A stretch of DNA of 64,000 nt from positions 1,550,001 through 1,614,000 of the forward strand of contig NZ_CP072934.1 in NCBI RefSeq assembly GCF_024453815.1. The letters are read 5' to 3'. Below the pieces are notes generated by a model that made no database searches, was not told the DNA's origin, and saw only the letters and a list, made by a program, of their open reading frames with translations. The stretch is from Corynebacterium pseudogenitalium. GTDB taxonomy: Bacteria; Actinomycetota; Actinomycetes; Mycobacteriales; Mycobacteriaceae. Both the position numbers and the translations under genes were made by a program. This document shows, in pieces, positions 1-8,639 of the stretch (its first letter is position 1; the number at the start of each line of letters is the position of its first letter).

Positions 1-624
1 CACGCCGATTGATGGCGGGGCAATCTTTGCAAGATGCGCGATGTGCCCAATGCCCCTCGCGGACATCTCCGCCACCAAAAACGCCGTCTCCTGTGTGCAG
101 CGCAGCACCGTGTACGGGTGACCAATCTCGTTATTAAAGGATCCCGGAGGAGCCACGGTCTCGCCTTTGTGGCGAAGCACCGCAGCGATCAGGTCTTTCG
201 TCGAGGTCTTCCCCGCCGAACCGGTCACGCCGACAATTGTGAGTCCGTGTTCGCGAACTAGGCGGCGAGCCACGTGCGCTGCGAGCTTCGAAAGGCCCGC
301 GACAACACCGAGTGCACTGCCCGTTGGGTCGCTCGCAGCCAAGTCAGAGTTGTCATCTGGCCGAATCTCGGCGCACGGAACGATCACCGCAGGAGCACCC
401 ACGTCGCGCGTGGTTATGGCGGCTACCGCGCCCTGCTCCAATGCCGTGCCGACGAAGTCGTGTCCATCAACCCTCGCGCCTTTCAGCGCAAGGAAAAGGT
501 CGCCCTCAGACACCTTCCGCGAATCAAACTCGACGCCACCCGATACTTTCGCCTCGGGGTCCGCCTCCTTCGACAGCGTTCCCCCGACGATCTCGGCGAT
601 CTCACCCAACGAACATGCAATCAT
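1..624 (-). CDS. murF: UDP-N-acetylmuramoyl-tripeptide--D-alanyl-D-alanine ligase MurF (3' part outside window)
   Basis: MurF adds D-Ala-D-Ala to UDP-MurNAc-tripeptide in the cytoplasm, the last step of making the soluble murein precursor. Only the N-terminal 208 codons are in the window; the gene runs off the left edge. Reading the minus strand from ATG 624 gives a Mur-ligase N-terminal domain (start MIACSLGEIAEIVGG) and then the ATP-binding P-loop GVTGSAGKTSTKD at about residues 130-142, followed by the conserved SFNNEIG stretch. It starts 9 bp after the murE stop, so it belongs to the murE/ftsI transcription unit. Identification is based on the P-loop, the SFNNEIG motif and the position after murE. 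Confidence 0.93.
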   Translation of the reverse strand, partial: MIACSLGEIAEIVGGTLSKEADPEAKVSGGVEFDSRKVSEGDLFLALKGARVDGHDFVGTALEQGAVAAITTRDVGAPAVIVPCAEIRPDDNSDLAASDPTGSALGVVAGLSKLAAHVARRLVREHGLTIVGVTGSAGKTSTKDLIAAVLRHKGETVAPPGSFNNEIGHPYTVLRCTQETAFLVAEMSARGIGHIAHLAKIAPPSIGV

Positions 625-633
625 TATCTACTG

Positions 634-2160
634 TTACCTCGCGAAAGTTTCTAGGGCGCGACGCATCTCTTCCCGATCATCGAAGTGGTGCGTCGTAGTG
701 CCAACAATCTGGCCGACTTCATGCCCCTTGCCAACGACAATGACCGCATCTCCCGGCTGTGCCCACTGCACCAGAGCGTCAATCGCCGCAGCGCGGTCGC
801 CGATTTCACGCACCTCCGGGTGGTGGGGAGCATCCGCGAGTTCCAATGCACCACGCAGCACCTCCGCGCGGATCGATGCTGGGTCCTCTGTACGCGGGTT
901 ATCATCAGTCACCACCACAAAGTCAGCACGCTGCGCAGATTCGCGGCCCATGATGACGCGTTTCGACGCATCCCTGTCCCCGCCGGCGCCAACAGCAATG
1001 CCGACGCGCCCAGCCACTTGCTTTCGGAGCGTATCCAGCACGGCTGCGATGGCCGCAGGCTTATGCGCGTAGTCCACGACTGCAACAAACGGTTGCCCGC
1101 AGTCGATGCGTTCCATACGTCCAGGGACCTGCGCTTTTGATAGGCCCTTCATGAATGCATCTACATCAACGTCGGCGGTGTACGCCATAGCGGTTGCCAA
1201 GGCAGCGTTAGCCACGTTGAACGCGCCCGGCATTTGCAGCGTCAACGTGTGAGTCGAAGTGGGCGTCGATAAGGAAATCTCTTGCGCGCCAGTCTTGTCT
1301 GCGGACAGCTGCTTCGCGCTCACGTCGACCCCAACCTGGCCGTGGGTGCCAACGCGAACCGGGTGCTGTGCCCGGTCAGCCATGCGCTCGCCCCACTCGT
1401 CATCGACGCAAACTACCGCGCGTTTCGCGGCACTGCGCGACGTCGGGTCAAAGAAGAGCGCCTTCGCCTCAAAGTACTCCTCCATTGTTTTATGGAAGTC
1501 CAGGTGATCCTGGCTCAGGTTTGTAAACCCAGCGACATCGAAAGACGTGCCACTCACCCTGCCAAGCATGAGCGCGTGGGAAGAAACCTCCATCACTACG
1601 TGCGTCACTCCAGCCTGCAGCATGCGGCGGAACAGAGCCTGCAGCGTCGGGGCTTCCGGGGTAGTCAGGGACGTTGGAACGTACTCGCCGAGAATCTTCG
1701 TGCCGGTGGTGCCAATCAGACCTACCTTCGCTCCTGCTGCCTCAAGCCCCTTCTCCAGCATGTACGTCACGGTAGTCTTGCCAGACGTGCCGGTAACCCC
1801 GAGCAGCGTCATGTGCTCGGATGGGTGACCATACACCTCGGCTGACACATCGCCGAGAACTTCGCGAACGTCTTCGACGACCAGCACCGGCCGCGTTTCC
1901 CCTTGGCCCTCGAGGATCTTCGCGCCTGCATTGTCAGTAAAGATGGCGCCCGCTGGGCACTGCTTTGCAAACGTTGCACCATGCACGCGGGTGCCGGGCA
2001 AAGCTGCGAACAGTCCGCCTGGGGCAATCTTCGACGAATCGAGTGCAATCTCTTCAATGTGCAGCGGCTGATCTGGGGCGTTGTGGAGCGTCCCACCAGA
2101 CAGCGCTGCGAGCGCCTCCAGGGTAGGCGAGTTCGGTGTTGTCTGCGTCATGTCATTCAT
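634..2160 (-). CDS. murE: UDP-N-acetylmuramoyl-tripeptide synthetase MurE, meso-DAP adding
   Basis: MurE ligates the third stem-peptide residue to UDP-MurNAc-L-Ala-D-Glu. The 508-residue protein has the Mur ligase ATP loop GTSGKTT at residues 124-130 and the substrate-specificity motif DNPR (in TDDNPRTED, about residue 420), which in this family marks use of meso-diaminopimelate rather than lysine, as expected for corynebacteria. Length matches actinobacterial MurE. It lies 12 bp downstream of ftsI and 9 bp upstream of murF, all on the minus strand, so the genes are probably co-transcribed from promoters in the mraZ-ftsL region. Start ATG 2160 is kept; a second in-frame ATG lies three codons later. 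Confidence 0.96.
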   Translation of the reverse strand: MNDMTQTTPNSPTLEALAALSGGTLHNAPDQPLHIEEIALDSSKIAPGGLFAALPGTRVHGATFAKQCPAGAIFTDNAGAKILEGQGETRPVLVVEDVREVLGDVSAEVYGHPSEHMTLLGVTGTSGKTTVTYMLEKGLEAAGAKVGLIGTTGTKILGEYVPTSLTTPEAPTLQALFRRMLQAGVTHVVMEVSSHALMLGRVSGTSFDVAGFTNLSQDHLDFHKTMEEYFEAKALFFDPTSRSAAKRAVVCVDDEWGERMADRAQHPVRVGTHGQVGVDVSAKQLSADKTGAQEISLSTPTSTHTLTLQMPGAFNVANAALATAMAYTADVDVDAFMKGLSKAQVPGRMERIDCGQPFVAVVDYAHKPAAIAAVLDTLRKQVAGRVGIAVGAGGDRDASKRVIMGRESAQRADFVVVTDDNPRTEDPASIRAEVLRGALELADAPHHPEVREIGDRAAAIDALVQWAQPGDAVIVVGKGHEVGQIVGTTTHHFDDREEMRRALETFAR

Positions 2161-2172
2161 TGTGAAACTTCC

Positions 2173-4161
2173 CTACTGGGCTTGCAAAACGTACTGGTCC
2201 GCTTCTGGGCTAGGCGGCAAGTTCTCCCTATTGATCAGCCAGCTGGCGATTTCAGTAAACACCGGACCTGCCGACTGTCCACCGGCTCCGCCTTCTCGTG
2301 TACCTCGCTGCGGCTCATCAAGCATGACGGCCACGACAAATCGCGGATCGTTCGCAGGCGCGATGCCAGCAAACGTAATCCAGAACTGGTTTTGCGAGTA
2401 GGCGCCAGTCTCAGGATTCACCTTTTGCGCGGTACCAGTCTTGCCCGAAAGCTGATAGCCAGGAAGTTGGCTGTTCTGGGCGGTACCGTTGTTGATCCCT
2501 GCCGGGTCGTTTTGGAACGTGGACCGGAACATGTCCACGACTGTGCGTGCCGTCGCCTCCGACACCACACGATGCCGCTCAGGTTCGGGCTGTTCCAGCG
2601 GTGTGCCCTCTGCACTTTCAATGCTGCGGATAATGCGAGGCGTAATCCGCTCGCCACCGTTGGCAAGCGTTTGGTAGACGCTGGCCATCTGAAGCGCTGT
2701 CCAGCTCATTCCCTGCCCAATTGGTAGGTTCGCAAACGTTCCTCCGGACCACTGCTCTAGCACTGGCAACAGACCGGCGGACTCGTTGGGCAGCTCAATG
2801 CCGGTTGTGTTTCCGATTCCGAAGCGCTGCAGGTAATCCCAATAGCGCTCCTCGCCCAGCTTCTGCGCAATCTGCAAGGTGCCCACATTCGAGGACTTCC
2901 CGAAGATGCCCGCTGTGGTGTACGGCATCACGCCATGCTCCCACGCGTCGCGCACAGTAATACCAGCCATGTCGATAGAGCCCGGCACTTGGTGTACTTC
3001 TTCCGGAGTAGTCACCTTCTCCTCAATTGCCGCAGTCGCTGCGATAATCTTCGCCACGGAACCCGGCTCAAACGGGTGCGAGATCGCGTTATTGCTGAAG
3101 TCCTTCCCTTCGCGCAGCTGGCGCTCGATGTCCCCGTTCGGGTCAATAGTGGAGGTATTCGCCATTGCTAGCACTTCACCACTGCGGGCATCGAGCACTA
3201 CTGCCTCGGCGTCCTTTGCCAACGAGTTCCGTTTCGCATTCTCCAGAGTCTGCTGCACAAACGACTGCAGGTCCAGGTCGATCGTCAAGGTGATCTTCGC
3301 GCCATCCACCGCGGGTACAACGTCGCGCAGCGTACCGGGGATGGACTGCCCGTCGTTCGACACGTCCTCTGTCTTGCGCCCGTTGATCCCGGTGAGCACC
3401 GCATCACTCGATGCTTCAAGCCCAAACTGTCCCTGCCCGTCCATCGACACCTTGCCGAGGATGTTTTCAGCAATCGCCCCGTTCGGGTACTGCCGGATGT
3501 CCTGGTGGTCCGAGGCCACGCCGTGGAACTCAGCAGCAATGTTCGACGCCACATCAGGGTCCACGTTCCGGACAAGCACTTCGTAGTTCGAATCCGCGTG
3601 CAGCTTCTCGAGGATATCGCGCGCGTCGACCTTGCCCACACTACGCATATCGTCATTGTCTCGTCGCCTATCGACGTCCTCTTCGCCCATTGCCTCGCCA
3701 ATCATGACGGGAATTTCGTTGGCCATCGTGCGCAGAATATCCTCGACTCTCGCGTCAACCATGGCTCGCGTCGCGTCATCGTCGAGATTCGGAACGTCTT
3801 CATTGAGCATGACCTGCTCACGCAGTTCCTTACGAAGCGTCACCGGCGACACAGTCAACGACCGCGCCTGCATCGTGTACGCAAGGTGGTTACCTTCGCG
3901 GTCCACGATCTCACCGCGCCGCGCGGGGTCAGTGTAAATCCTGGCGCGCTGCGACTGCGCCTGCTCGCGCAGCTGTGGGCCCCACACCACCTGCACAAGA
4001 AACAGCCTGCCGACCAAAAATACGCTGACTACAAGAAACAGAATTACTGCCCATTGGGACCGCTGGTGCAACACACTTCGCCGTGTCTTAGGCGCTTGAG
4101 GTGCTTGCAGGGCACGAGGCCGAGCAGTTCGTTTTCTCCGGTCCGGGTGCGATTCGACCAC
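2173..4161 (-). CDS. ftsI: septal peptidoglycan transpeptidase (class B PBP, FtsI/PBP3)
   Basis: FtsI cross-links septal murein as part of the divisome with FtsW, FtsL and FtsQ. The 662-residue protein has a short basic cytoplasmic tail, one transmembrane helix at about residues 33-57, a PBP dimerisation domain and a transpeptidase domain. The catalytic motifs are visible: SVAK (about 365, nucleophile Ser), SSN (about 420) and KTGTAQ (about 572). Start is a GTG at 4161 with a weak upstream purine stretch, so the first few residues are uncertain. It follows ftsL by 63 bp and precedes murE by 12 bp. No missing catalytic residue was seen. Confidence 0.95.
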   Translation of the reverse strand: MVESHPDRRKRTARPRALQAPQAPKTRRSVLHQRSQWAVILFLVVSVFLVGRLFLVQVVWGPQLREQAQSQRARIYTDPARRGEIVDREGNHLAYTMQARSLTVSPVTLRKELREQVMLNEDVPNLDDDATRAMVDARVEDILRTMANEIPVMIGEAMGEEDVDRRRDNDDMRSVGKVDARDILEKLHADSNYEVLVRNVDPDVASNIAAEFHGVASDHQDIRQYPNGAIAENILGKVSMDGQGQFGLEASSDAVLTGINGRKTEDVSNDGQSIPGTLRDVVPAVDGAKITLTIDLDLQSFVQQTLENAKRNSLAKDAEAVVLDARSGEVLAMANTSTIDPNGDIERQLREGKDFSNNAISHPFEPGSVAKIIAATAAIEEKVTTPEEVHQVPGSIDMAGITVRDAWEHGVMPYTTAGIFGKSSNVGTLQIAQKLGEERYWDYLQRFGIGNTTGIELPNESAGLLPVLEQWSGGTFANLPIGQGMSWTALQMASVYQTLANGGERITPRIIRSIESAEGTPLEQPEPERHRVVSEATARTVVDMFRSTFQNDPAGINNGTAQNSQLPGYQLSGKTGTAQKVNPETGAYSQNQFWITFAGIAPANDPRFVVAVMLDEPQRGTREGGAGGQSAGPVFTEIASWLINRENLPPSPEADQYVLQAQ

Positions 4162-4224
4162 TGCCCTATTTTCACCTCACTCAATTGCATTCAACAGGTA
4201 AGAAACGATTCGTGCCCTTAGAGC

Positions 4225-4932
4225 TTAGAGCGTAGGTGGGACATTCGGCGCATACGGCGCCACGTTGTCCAAACGAGAAGTGCTGCCAAGCACATTATTG
4301 CCAGGAAGCTGCGTCAAAGAATCACCGATTTCGCGGGTTGCTTGCTGGTCACTCGACGCGCGCCCAGATCGTGCGTGAGACTCATTGACGTCCACCACAC
4401 CGACAGTTGCGTTCGGATCGAACGGGCGCTGCTCATGCACACTGCCATCTTCATGCACCGCAACGATTCCTGGAGCCGATGGAACCAACAGGCCTGCGTC
4501 ACCTGCACGTTGTGCAATCTCTGCGGATGATTTGCGGTCCTCAAGGTCGCGGGTCAGCGATTCGACACGGTTGGTCAGCTCTCGCTCCTGCGCCTGAAGG
4601 CGCTGAATGGTAAACGTTTGCGTCGTCGACAAAGCGCTGAGCCCCATCGCAGCAACAACCCCGAATACCAGCAGTACCACCGTCACTGTGAACGTCAGCG
4701 ACAACTGTTTCTTAGCGACGGCCGGCTGCGCAATCCTCCTGCCGCGGTAGGACACAATCTGCTTCGACCCCAACCGCCCGTGAGTACGCGGGTGTGGGAC
4801 GTGTGGCCGAATTCCAGGATTGAGCAGCCGAGTGTTCGCGCTACGCTGCTGACCGGAGCGCCGCGTCTGCGGGCGCGCCTGATCACCGCGCGTCAGCGTC
4901 ATGTTCGATCCGCTGTGCTCTCGTGCTGCCAT
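4225..4932 (-). CDS. ftsL: FtsL-like cell division membrane protein
   Basis: The 235-residue protein has a long basic, disordered N-terminus (residues 1-75), one transmembrane helix at about 77-101 and an external coiled coil at about 104-150, then a low-complexity tail. This is the bitopic FtsL/DivIC layout, and its position between rsmH and ftsI is where corynebacterial FtsL is encoded. FtsL-type proteins scaffold FtsI/FtsW activation at the septum. Sequence conservation in this family is weak, so the call rests on topology and position. Start ATG 4932 has AAGGA upstream. The gene begins 14 bp after the rsmH stop and is probably in the mraZ-led operon. Confidence 0.85.
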   Translation of the reverse strand: MAAREHSGSNMTLTRGDQARPQTRRSGQQRSANTRLLNPGIRPHVPHPRTHGRLGSKQIVSYRGRRIAQPAVAKKQLSLTFTVTVVLLVFGVVAAMGLSALSTTQTFTIQRLQAQERELTNRVESLTRDLEDRKSSAEIAQRAGDAGLLVPSAPGIVAVHEDGSVHEQRPFDPNATVGVVDVNESHARSGRASSDQQATREIGDSLTQLPGNNVLGSTSRLDNVAPYAPNVPPTL

Positions 4933-4946
4933 GATTGATCAGTTCC

Positions 4947-5960
4947 TTAGTTGCCTTGTGCTAGTTTCTCGACACCACGTACCCGTACGGACGCCGCTCT
5001 AGGGTTATGGTCAATTTCAGTTTTCGACGCCTTCTCCGACCCATTTGTGATAGATCGAAACAGCGGCTGCGTACCGGGTAAGTCCATCGGGAGCCCCGGT
5101 GGGGTTTTCGACTCCGTGAGTTCCCGAAACGCCGCCTTGACGATTTTGTCTTCCAGCGATTGATAGCTCATGAAGACCGCACGGCCACCAACTCCTAGGA
5201 GGTCAGTAATGACGGGGAGAACTTGCTCGACCGCTTCGAGCTCGCGGTTCACTTCGACTCGCAGCGCCTGAAACGTTCGCTTTGCCGGGTGCCCGCCCGA
5301 CCTACGTGTGGCTGCCGGAATCGTGTCGTACAGCAGCTCCACCAGACGCGCACTCGTTGTGAATGGCTCCTGTTCACGCTGCTGAACAATCGCCCGAGCA
5401 ATCTTTCCCGCAAAACGCTCGTCTCCGTACGTCTTCAAAATGCGTGCCAAGTCACCGTGCGAGTAGGTATTCAGCACGTCAGCTGCAGTGAGCGATTGCG
5501 TCGTATCCATCCGCATATCTAGCGGGGCATCAATCTTGTACGCGAAACCGCGTTCTTCCTGATCGAGCTGCATCGAAGAAACGCCAAGGTCAAACAGCGC
5601 CCCGGCAACTCCATTTTCGCGGACGATGCCGAAAGGCACCCGCTCGTCAGAAGCCGCAACTTCGCCAATTGCGTCAAAACGGGCTTGCACCGGAACAAAA
5701 CGGTCGCCGAATGGAGCCAGTCGCTGCGTTGCCGCAGCTAACGCGTTTGGGTCTCGGTCGATTCCAATAACGTACGCGTTTGGAAATGTAGAAAGAAAGT
5801 ACTCAGTGTGGCCGCCTGCCCCGAGGGTGCCGTCGACAATCACTGCGCGATCGCCGAATTGCTCAACTGCTGGTGCGAGCAATTCCGCCATCCGGTTACG
5901 CATCACGGGAACGTGGCCACGGTTTGCCACCGGATCAAAGTCCATCGCGGCTTCTACCAT
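4947..5960 (-). CDS. rsmH: 16S rRNA (cytosine1402-N4)-methyltransferase RsmH (MraW)
   Basis: RsmH methylates N4 of C1402 in 16S rRNA using S-adenosylmethionine. The sequence has the N-terminal HVPVM motif, the SAM loop [11 protein letters not shown], and the family block [10 protein letters not shown] followed by [15 protein letters not shown]. The reading frame is open back to ATG 6011, but AAGGGAG lies 11 nt before ATG 5960 and a 337-residue product fits the usual family size, so 5960 is preferred. The gene lies between mraZ and ftsL on the minus strand, the standard dcw order. Confidence 0.95.
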   Translation of the reverse strand: MVEAAMDFDPVANRGHVPVMRNRMAELLAPAVEQFGDRAVIVDGTLGAGGHTEYFLSTFPNAYVIGIDRDPNALAAATQRLAPFGDRFVPVQARFDAIGEVAASDERVPFGIVRENGVAGALFDLGVSSMQLDQEERGFAYKIDAPLDMRMDTTQSLTAADVLNTYSHGDLARILKTYGDERFAGKIARAIVQQREQEPFTTSARLVELLYDTIPAATRRSGGHPAKRTFQALRVEVNRELEAVEQVLPVITDLLGVGGRAVFMSYQSLEDKIVKAAFRELTESKTPPGLPMDLPGTQPLFRSITNGSEKASKTEIDHNPRAASVRVRGVEKLAQGN

Positions 5961-6036
5961 TGTCGGGCACACTCCCTTCACTGCGTTGTTCTGAAAATTA
6001 CCTACACCCATGTTTGGGGAGCGTATAGAGCCCTAC

Positions 6037-6090
6037 CCCGGGCGGCTGCTCTGATGTCGGGGAAGTACACCAGAACGCTTCACGCCCGGG
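6037..6090 (-). repeat. inverted repeat in the mraZ-rsmH spacer
   Basis: Perfect 8-bp arms CCCGGGCG (6037-6044) and CGCCCGGG (6083-6090) flank a 38-bp loop in the 187-bp spacer between rsmH and mraZ. In mraZ-rsmH mRNA this could form a GC-rich stem. There is no T-run, so it is not an obvious intrinsic terminator. A processing or attenuation role is only inference. Confidence 0.4.
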
Positions 6091-6147
6091 ATAGAGTCCG
6101 TACACGCTCTCCGTCAGTAGTCGATGTCCACTGTCAGGTAGTCAGCC

Positions 6148-6582
6148 TTACAGCAGACCGGAGAGTATGTCGTCGTCATCCGCCGCCGAGAAGGCGGCTT
6201 CAGTCTCTTCTTGATATTGAGCCCAGGATTGTGCATCCCAGATCTCGAGAAAATCTACAGAACCGATAACCACGCACTCCTTGGAAAGGTTTGCGTATTC
6301 CCGGTGCGACGCCGACAACGTGATACGACCAGAACCGTCAAGCGTTTGCTCATCCGCACTGGCAGCCAGATTACGAATGAACGCTCGAGCCTTCGGGTTC
6401 GTACGGGATGCTGCAGCAGCCTTTTTGGCTCGCGCTGCGAACTCCGCACGGGGGTAGACCGCCAAAGAGTGATCTTGCCCCTTGGTCACCATCAGCCCGT
6501 CCGCGAGGTCCTCTCGGAACTTCGCAGGCAGCGTCAAGCGTCCTTTGTCATCAAGCTTGGGAGTGTAGGTTCCCAGAAACAT
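6148..6582 (-). CDS. mraZ: transcriptional regulator MraZ
   Basis: MraZ is a ring-forming DNA-binding protein with two AbrB-like SpoVT domains that controls its own dcw cluster by binding short G-rich repeats. The 144-residue product starts [19 protein letters not shown] and has the second-domain [13 protein letters not shown] motif. An ATG four codons upstream (6594) is in frame, but GGAAGGTGGG sits 7 nt before ATG 6582 and the family begins at MFLG, so 6582 is chosen. It is the first gene of the cell division cluster here. The upstream 100-350 bp carry repeated GTGGG boxes that are likely its own operator. In C. glutamicum, MraZ is reported to influence ftsL expression. Confidence 0.96.
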   Translation of the reverse strand: MFLGTYTPKLDDKGRLTLPAKFREDLADGLMVTKGQDHSLAVYPRAEFAARAKKAAAASRTNPKARAFIRNLAASADEQTLDGSGRITLSASHREYANLSKECVVIGSVDFLEIWDAQSWAQYQEETEAAFSAADDDDILSGLL

Positions 6583-6689
6583 CGGGCGACCCACCTTCCT
6601 CTACGCCGTCAGACACGTGATGTATGTAGTTTTCTCTGCTTCGTGCGACAAAGGTGTGTAGTCAGCACACCACCGCGCCTTCCGCTACG

Positions 6690-6715
6690 CCCCACTTTAA
6701 CCCACTGTGCCCCAC
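6690..6715 (-). promoter_or_regulatory. putative MraZ operator: three GTGGG boxes at 10-bp spacing
   Basis: On the minus strand, reading toward mraZ, three GTGGG boxes lie at exactly 10-bp intervals (CCCAC on the plus strand at 6691, 6701 and 6711), about 110-130 bp before the mraZ start. MraZ in E. coli binds tandem TGGG-type repeats with about one helical turn spacing, so this is the expected operator architecture. It was seen directly; MraZ binding is inferred. Confidence 0.7.
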
Positions 6716-6833
6716 AAATGCCACACCACACACAAAAAAGATTACCGACTTCAACATAACCGCAGGTCAACAAGTAAGAAAACGGTGGGGCTCCCTCCCC
6801 CTTTCGCGCTTCACAATAGCCACAATCACCCCA

Positions 6834-6845
6834 CTAGTCGACTAG
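6834..6845. repeat. 12-bp perfect palindrome CTAGTCGACTAG
   Basis: A perfect palindrome lies midway between the two GTGGG clusters in the roughly 400-bp gap between mraZ and the DUF3040 gene. It could be an operator half-site pair for a dimeric regulator. No specific factor can be assigned. Single CCCAC boxes lie beside it at 6830 and 6861. Confidence 0.4.
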
Positions 6846-6889
6846 ATACGCAAAGAAATACCCACAAAAGTCCATCTCCGCATACATGT

Positions 6890-6924
6890 GTGGGCAAAAG
6901 TGGAGACTGTGGGTGAAAGTGGGG
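6890..6924 (+). promoter_or_regulatory. second GTGGG box cluster, opposite orientation
   Basis: On the plus strand, GTGGG, GTGGA, GTGGG and GTGGGG start at 6890, 6900, 6909 and 6919, close to 10-bp spacing. They point away from mraZ, toward the 3' end of the DUF3040 gene. With the minus-strand cluster at 6690-6715 they make an inverted arrangement about 200 bp apart. Apart from these boxes, the palindrome and a terminator, nothing else was recognised between 6583 and 6981. Confidence 0.55.
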
Positions 6925-6941
6925 CGTTTCGCCCAGGCAAT

Positions 6942-6967
6942 AAAAACGCCCCCAGTAAAGGGGGCGT
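6942..6967 (-). terminator. rho-independent terminator of the DUF3040 gene
   Basis: Minus strand: an 8-bp stem ACGCCCCC/GGGGGCGT with a 6-nt loop, followed by TTTTTATT, just 15 bp after the DUF3040 stop codon. Confidence 0.85.
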
Positions 6968-6981
6968 GGTCCTTTTTAGGA

Positions 6982-7377
6982 TTAAGGCCGATCCTCGAAC
7001 CGGCGTTTAAAGTTCTGCTCCATCGAGCTCACTCGAGGAGACTTCGGCTGGTTCCGGGAAACATTCCGCAACTGCGATACAGATGGGCCATGCGCTGGGG
7101 TGCGCAACGCCATGATTCCACCAGCCATCATGACGCCGAACCCGATAACGCTAATGATTACTGTCCAAATGGAAAGCGAGGCAAGCGCAACACCGCCGAG
7201 CAACAACACCACTCCAAGCACCATTAACGCAACGCTGCGCATCGTAATCCGGCCTGTGGACGAAGGAGCCGCATAGTCGGCGTTTCGGCCGACGCTTTGC
7301 ACAAATGAAGGGTCATCTGCCATGAGTGACTGCTCAATTGCGCGGAGTGCTTGCTGCTCCTGTTCAGAAAGTGACAC
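6982..7377 (-). CDS. DUF3040 domain membrane protein
   Basis: A small actinobacterial membrane protein of unknown function. The N-terminus reads (V)SLSEQEQQALRAIEQSL, the DUF3040 signature, followed by two hydrophobic helices at about residues 47-66 and 69-90 of the 131-residue form and a basic C-terminal tail. The frame is open to 7428, but the family begins at SLSEQEQ and GGGAGTAGAGCA precedes GTG 7377, so that start is chosen. A clear terminator follows. DUF3040 genes commonly lie next to mraZ in Corynebacterium and Mycobacterium; no function is assigned. Confidence 0.88.
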   Translation of the reverse strand: MSLSEQEQQALRAIEQSLMADDPSFVQSVGRNADYAAPSSTGRITMRSVALMVLGVVLLLGGVALASLSIWTVIISVIGFGVMMAGGIMALRTPAHGPSVSQLRNVSRNQPKSPRVSSMEQNFKRRFEDRP

Positions 7378-7473
7378 TGCTCTACTCCCAAGCTCCAAAG
7401 CGGACGTTGCTATCCATACAACGGCCATCCTAGCGCCTTTGTTCCCCGGGAGACGAGGGCAAGATTGCCCAGG

Positions 7474-7908
7474 CTAAGCCGCAACACCATTTCCGGCAGG
7501 AAGTGCCTCGAGGTAGAACTGTTCCGCCTGCTCAAGCAACTGCGCAACCCTGTCAGCTGGCGGCATATGCTCAATCCCCGAGGCAACGCGGCCGCGTTCC
7601 CGCGAGAACGACTCAAACACATTCGCCCACCGTTCACCACCCTTCCCCGTGAGTGCAAGCTTCTTCCACGCGCTACTTGGCAGCCGCTTTCGCTTCTGAA
7701 TTACCGGACTATCGGAACACACCGCACCCGCAGTCCGCAGCGCTGCACGGTAGGCATATTCCATAGCCTCGTCGTACGCCCCCTCCTCAAATCGCTCATA
7801 GGCATACGTGAGGCAACCATCGGCGGTTTCAAGAAACTGGTCACGCTTCGATTGACGGACGCGAGCACCGTAAACTTCGTTCGTTGTCGCAGAGATAACG
7901 CTGTTCAT
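7474..7908 (-). CDS. SAV_6107-type HEPN domain protein
   Basis: The 144-residue all-alpha protein has the pattern of the SAV_6107 HEPN family: an N-terminal helix region, then EEGAYDEAMEYAYRAALRTAGAV, then the tail EQAEQFYLEALPAG. HEPN domains are often RNase or nucleotidyltransferase-partner modules, but this branch is usually single and of unknown function. The catalytic RxxxxH motif of toxic HEPN RNases is not evident. It is divergent from the downstream acetyltransferase, sharing a 129-bp promoter region, and conserved in this place in corynebacteria. Confidence 0.75.
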   Translation of the reverse strand: MNSVISATTNEVYGARVRQSKRDQFLETADGCLTYAYERFEEGAYDEAMEYAYRAALRTAGAVCSDSPVIQKRKRLPSSAWKKLALTGKGGERWANVFESFSRERGRVASGIEHMPPADRVAQLLEQAEQFYLEALPAGNGVAA

Positions 7909-8037
7909 GTTGATTTCTCCTTCATTTCCCTTTCACATTTGAGATGAATATAGAAAATGGGTCCGACAAACCCCCCAGAACTTCGCTCATTTGTTCGAAT
8001 ATGGCGAAACTTCCCGGACTCATGGTTCGATAAAGGC

Positions 8038-8610
8038 ATGAAGACCGAAATCCGCCGACTCACATCGGCCGAGTACCTTCTTGCAACGCCTGCACTCGTC
8101 GACCTCTATATAGCAGCCATGGACTACCCGGTCAATGTTCGGGCACAACGCATCTCCTCCTGGCGCCAAGAGGCTCTCTCCCCAGGCTTCACTGCAATCG
8201 CGGCAGTTGCTGACGACACGATCATCGGCATTGCATACGGAATGTTGGGACAGCGTGAACGATGGTGGGATCAGCAGCTCAGGCGGGCGCTTGCCATGCA
8301 AGGGGGGCCGTCGAAAAGCGAAAAGGAGTTACTCCAAAGCTACTTTGAGGTCGCTGAAATCCATGTGCTCCCTAGCTATCAAGGGAGAGGTATCGGCGCG
8401 AGGTTGCTCCGGGAGCTCCTGCGCCTTGCGCCGGCAAAATTTGCTCTACTGTCTACCCCTGAGGTCGAGCACGAGGACAACGGTGCGTTCAAGCTCTACC
8501 GCAAATTTGGGTTCTCCGACGTCGCACGTAACTACCTCTACCCCGCTGATCCGCGGCCATTTGCGATTCTTGGGCGATCGCTGCCACTCAGCGCCTCACC
8601 AATGTTGTAG
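8038..8610 (+). CDS. GNAT family N-acetyltransferase
   Basis: The 190-residue protein carries the GNAT acetyl-CoA loop in VLPSYQGRGIGARLL (about residues 115-129) after a beta strand and before a helix, and ends with the LYRKFGF motif typical of the last GNAT strand/helix. The acceptor substrate cannot be told. The frame is open to 7957, but ATG 8038 gives the proper domain start (MKTEIRRLTSAEY). Divergent from the HEPN gene. Confidence 0.85.
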   Translation: MKTEIRRLTSAEYLLATPALVDLYIAAMDYPVNVRAQRISSWRQEALSPGFTAIAAVADDTIIGIAYGMLGQRERWWDQQLRRALAMQGGPSKSEKELLQSYFEVAEIHVLPSYQGRGIGARLLRELLRLAPAKFALLSTPEVEHEDNGAFKLYRKFGFSDVARNYLYPADPRPFAILGRSLPLSASPML

Positions 8611-8639
8611 GTTTGTCGTGGTAACTCGGTAGTCTCTAG

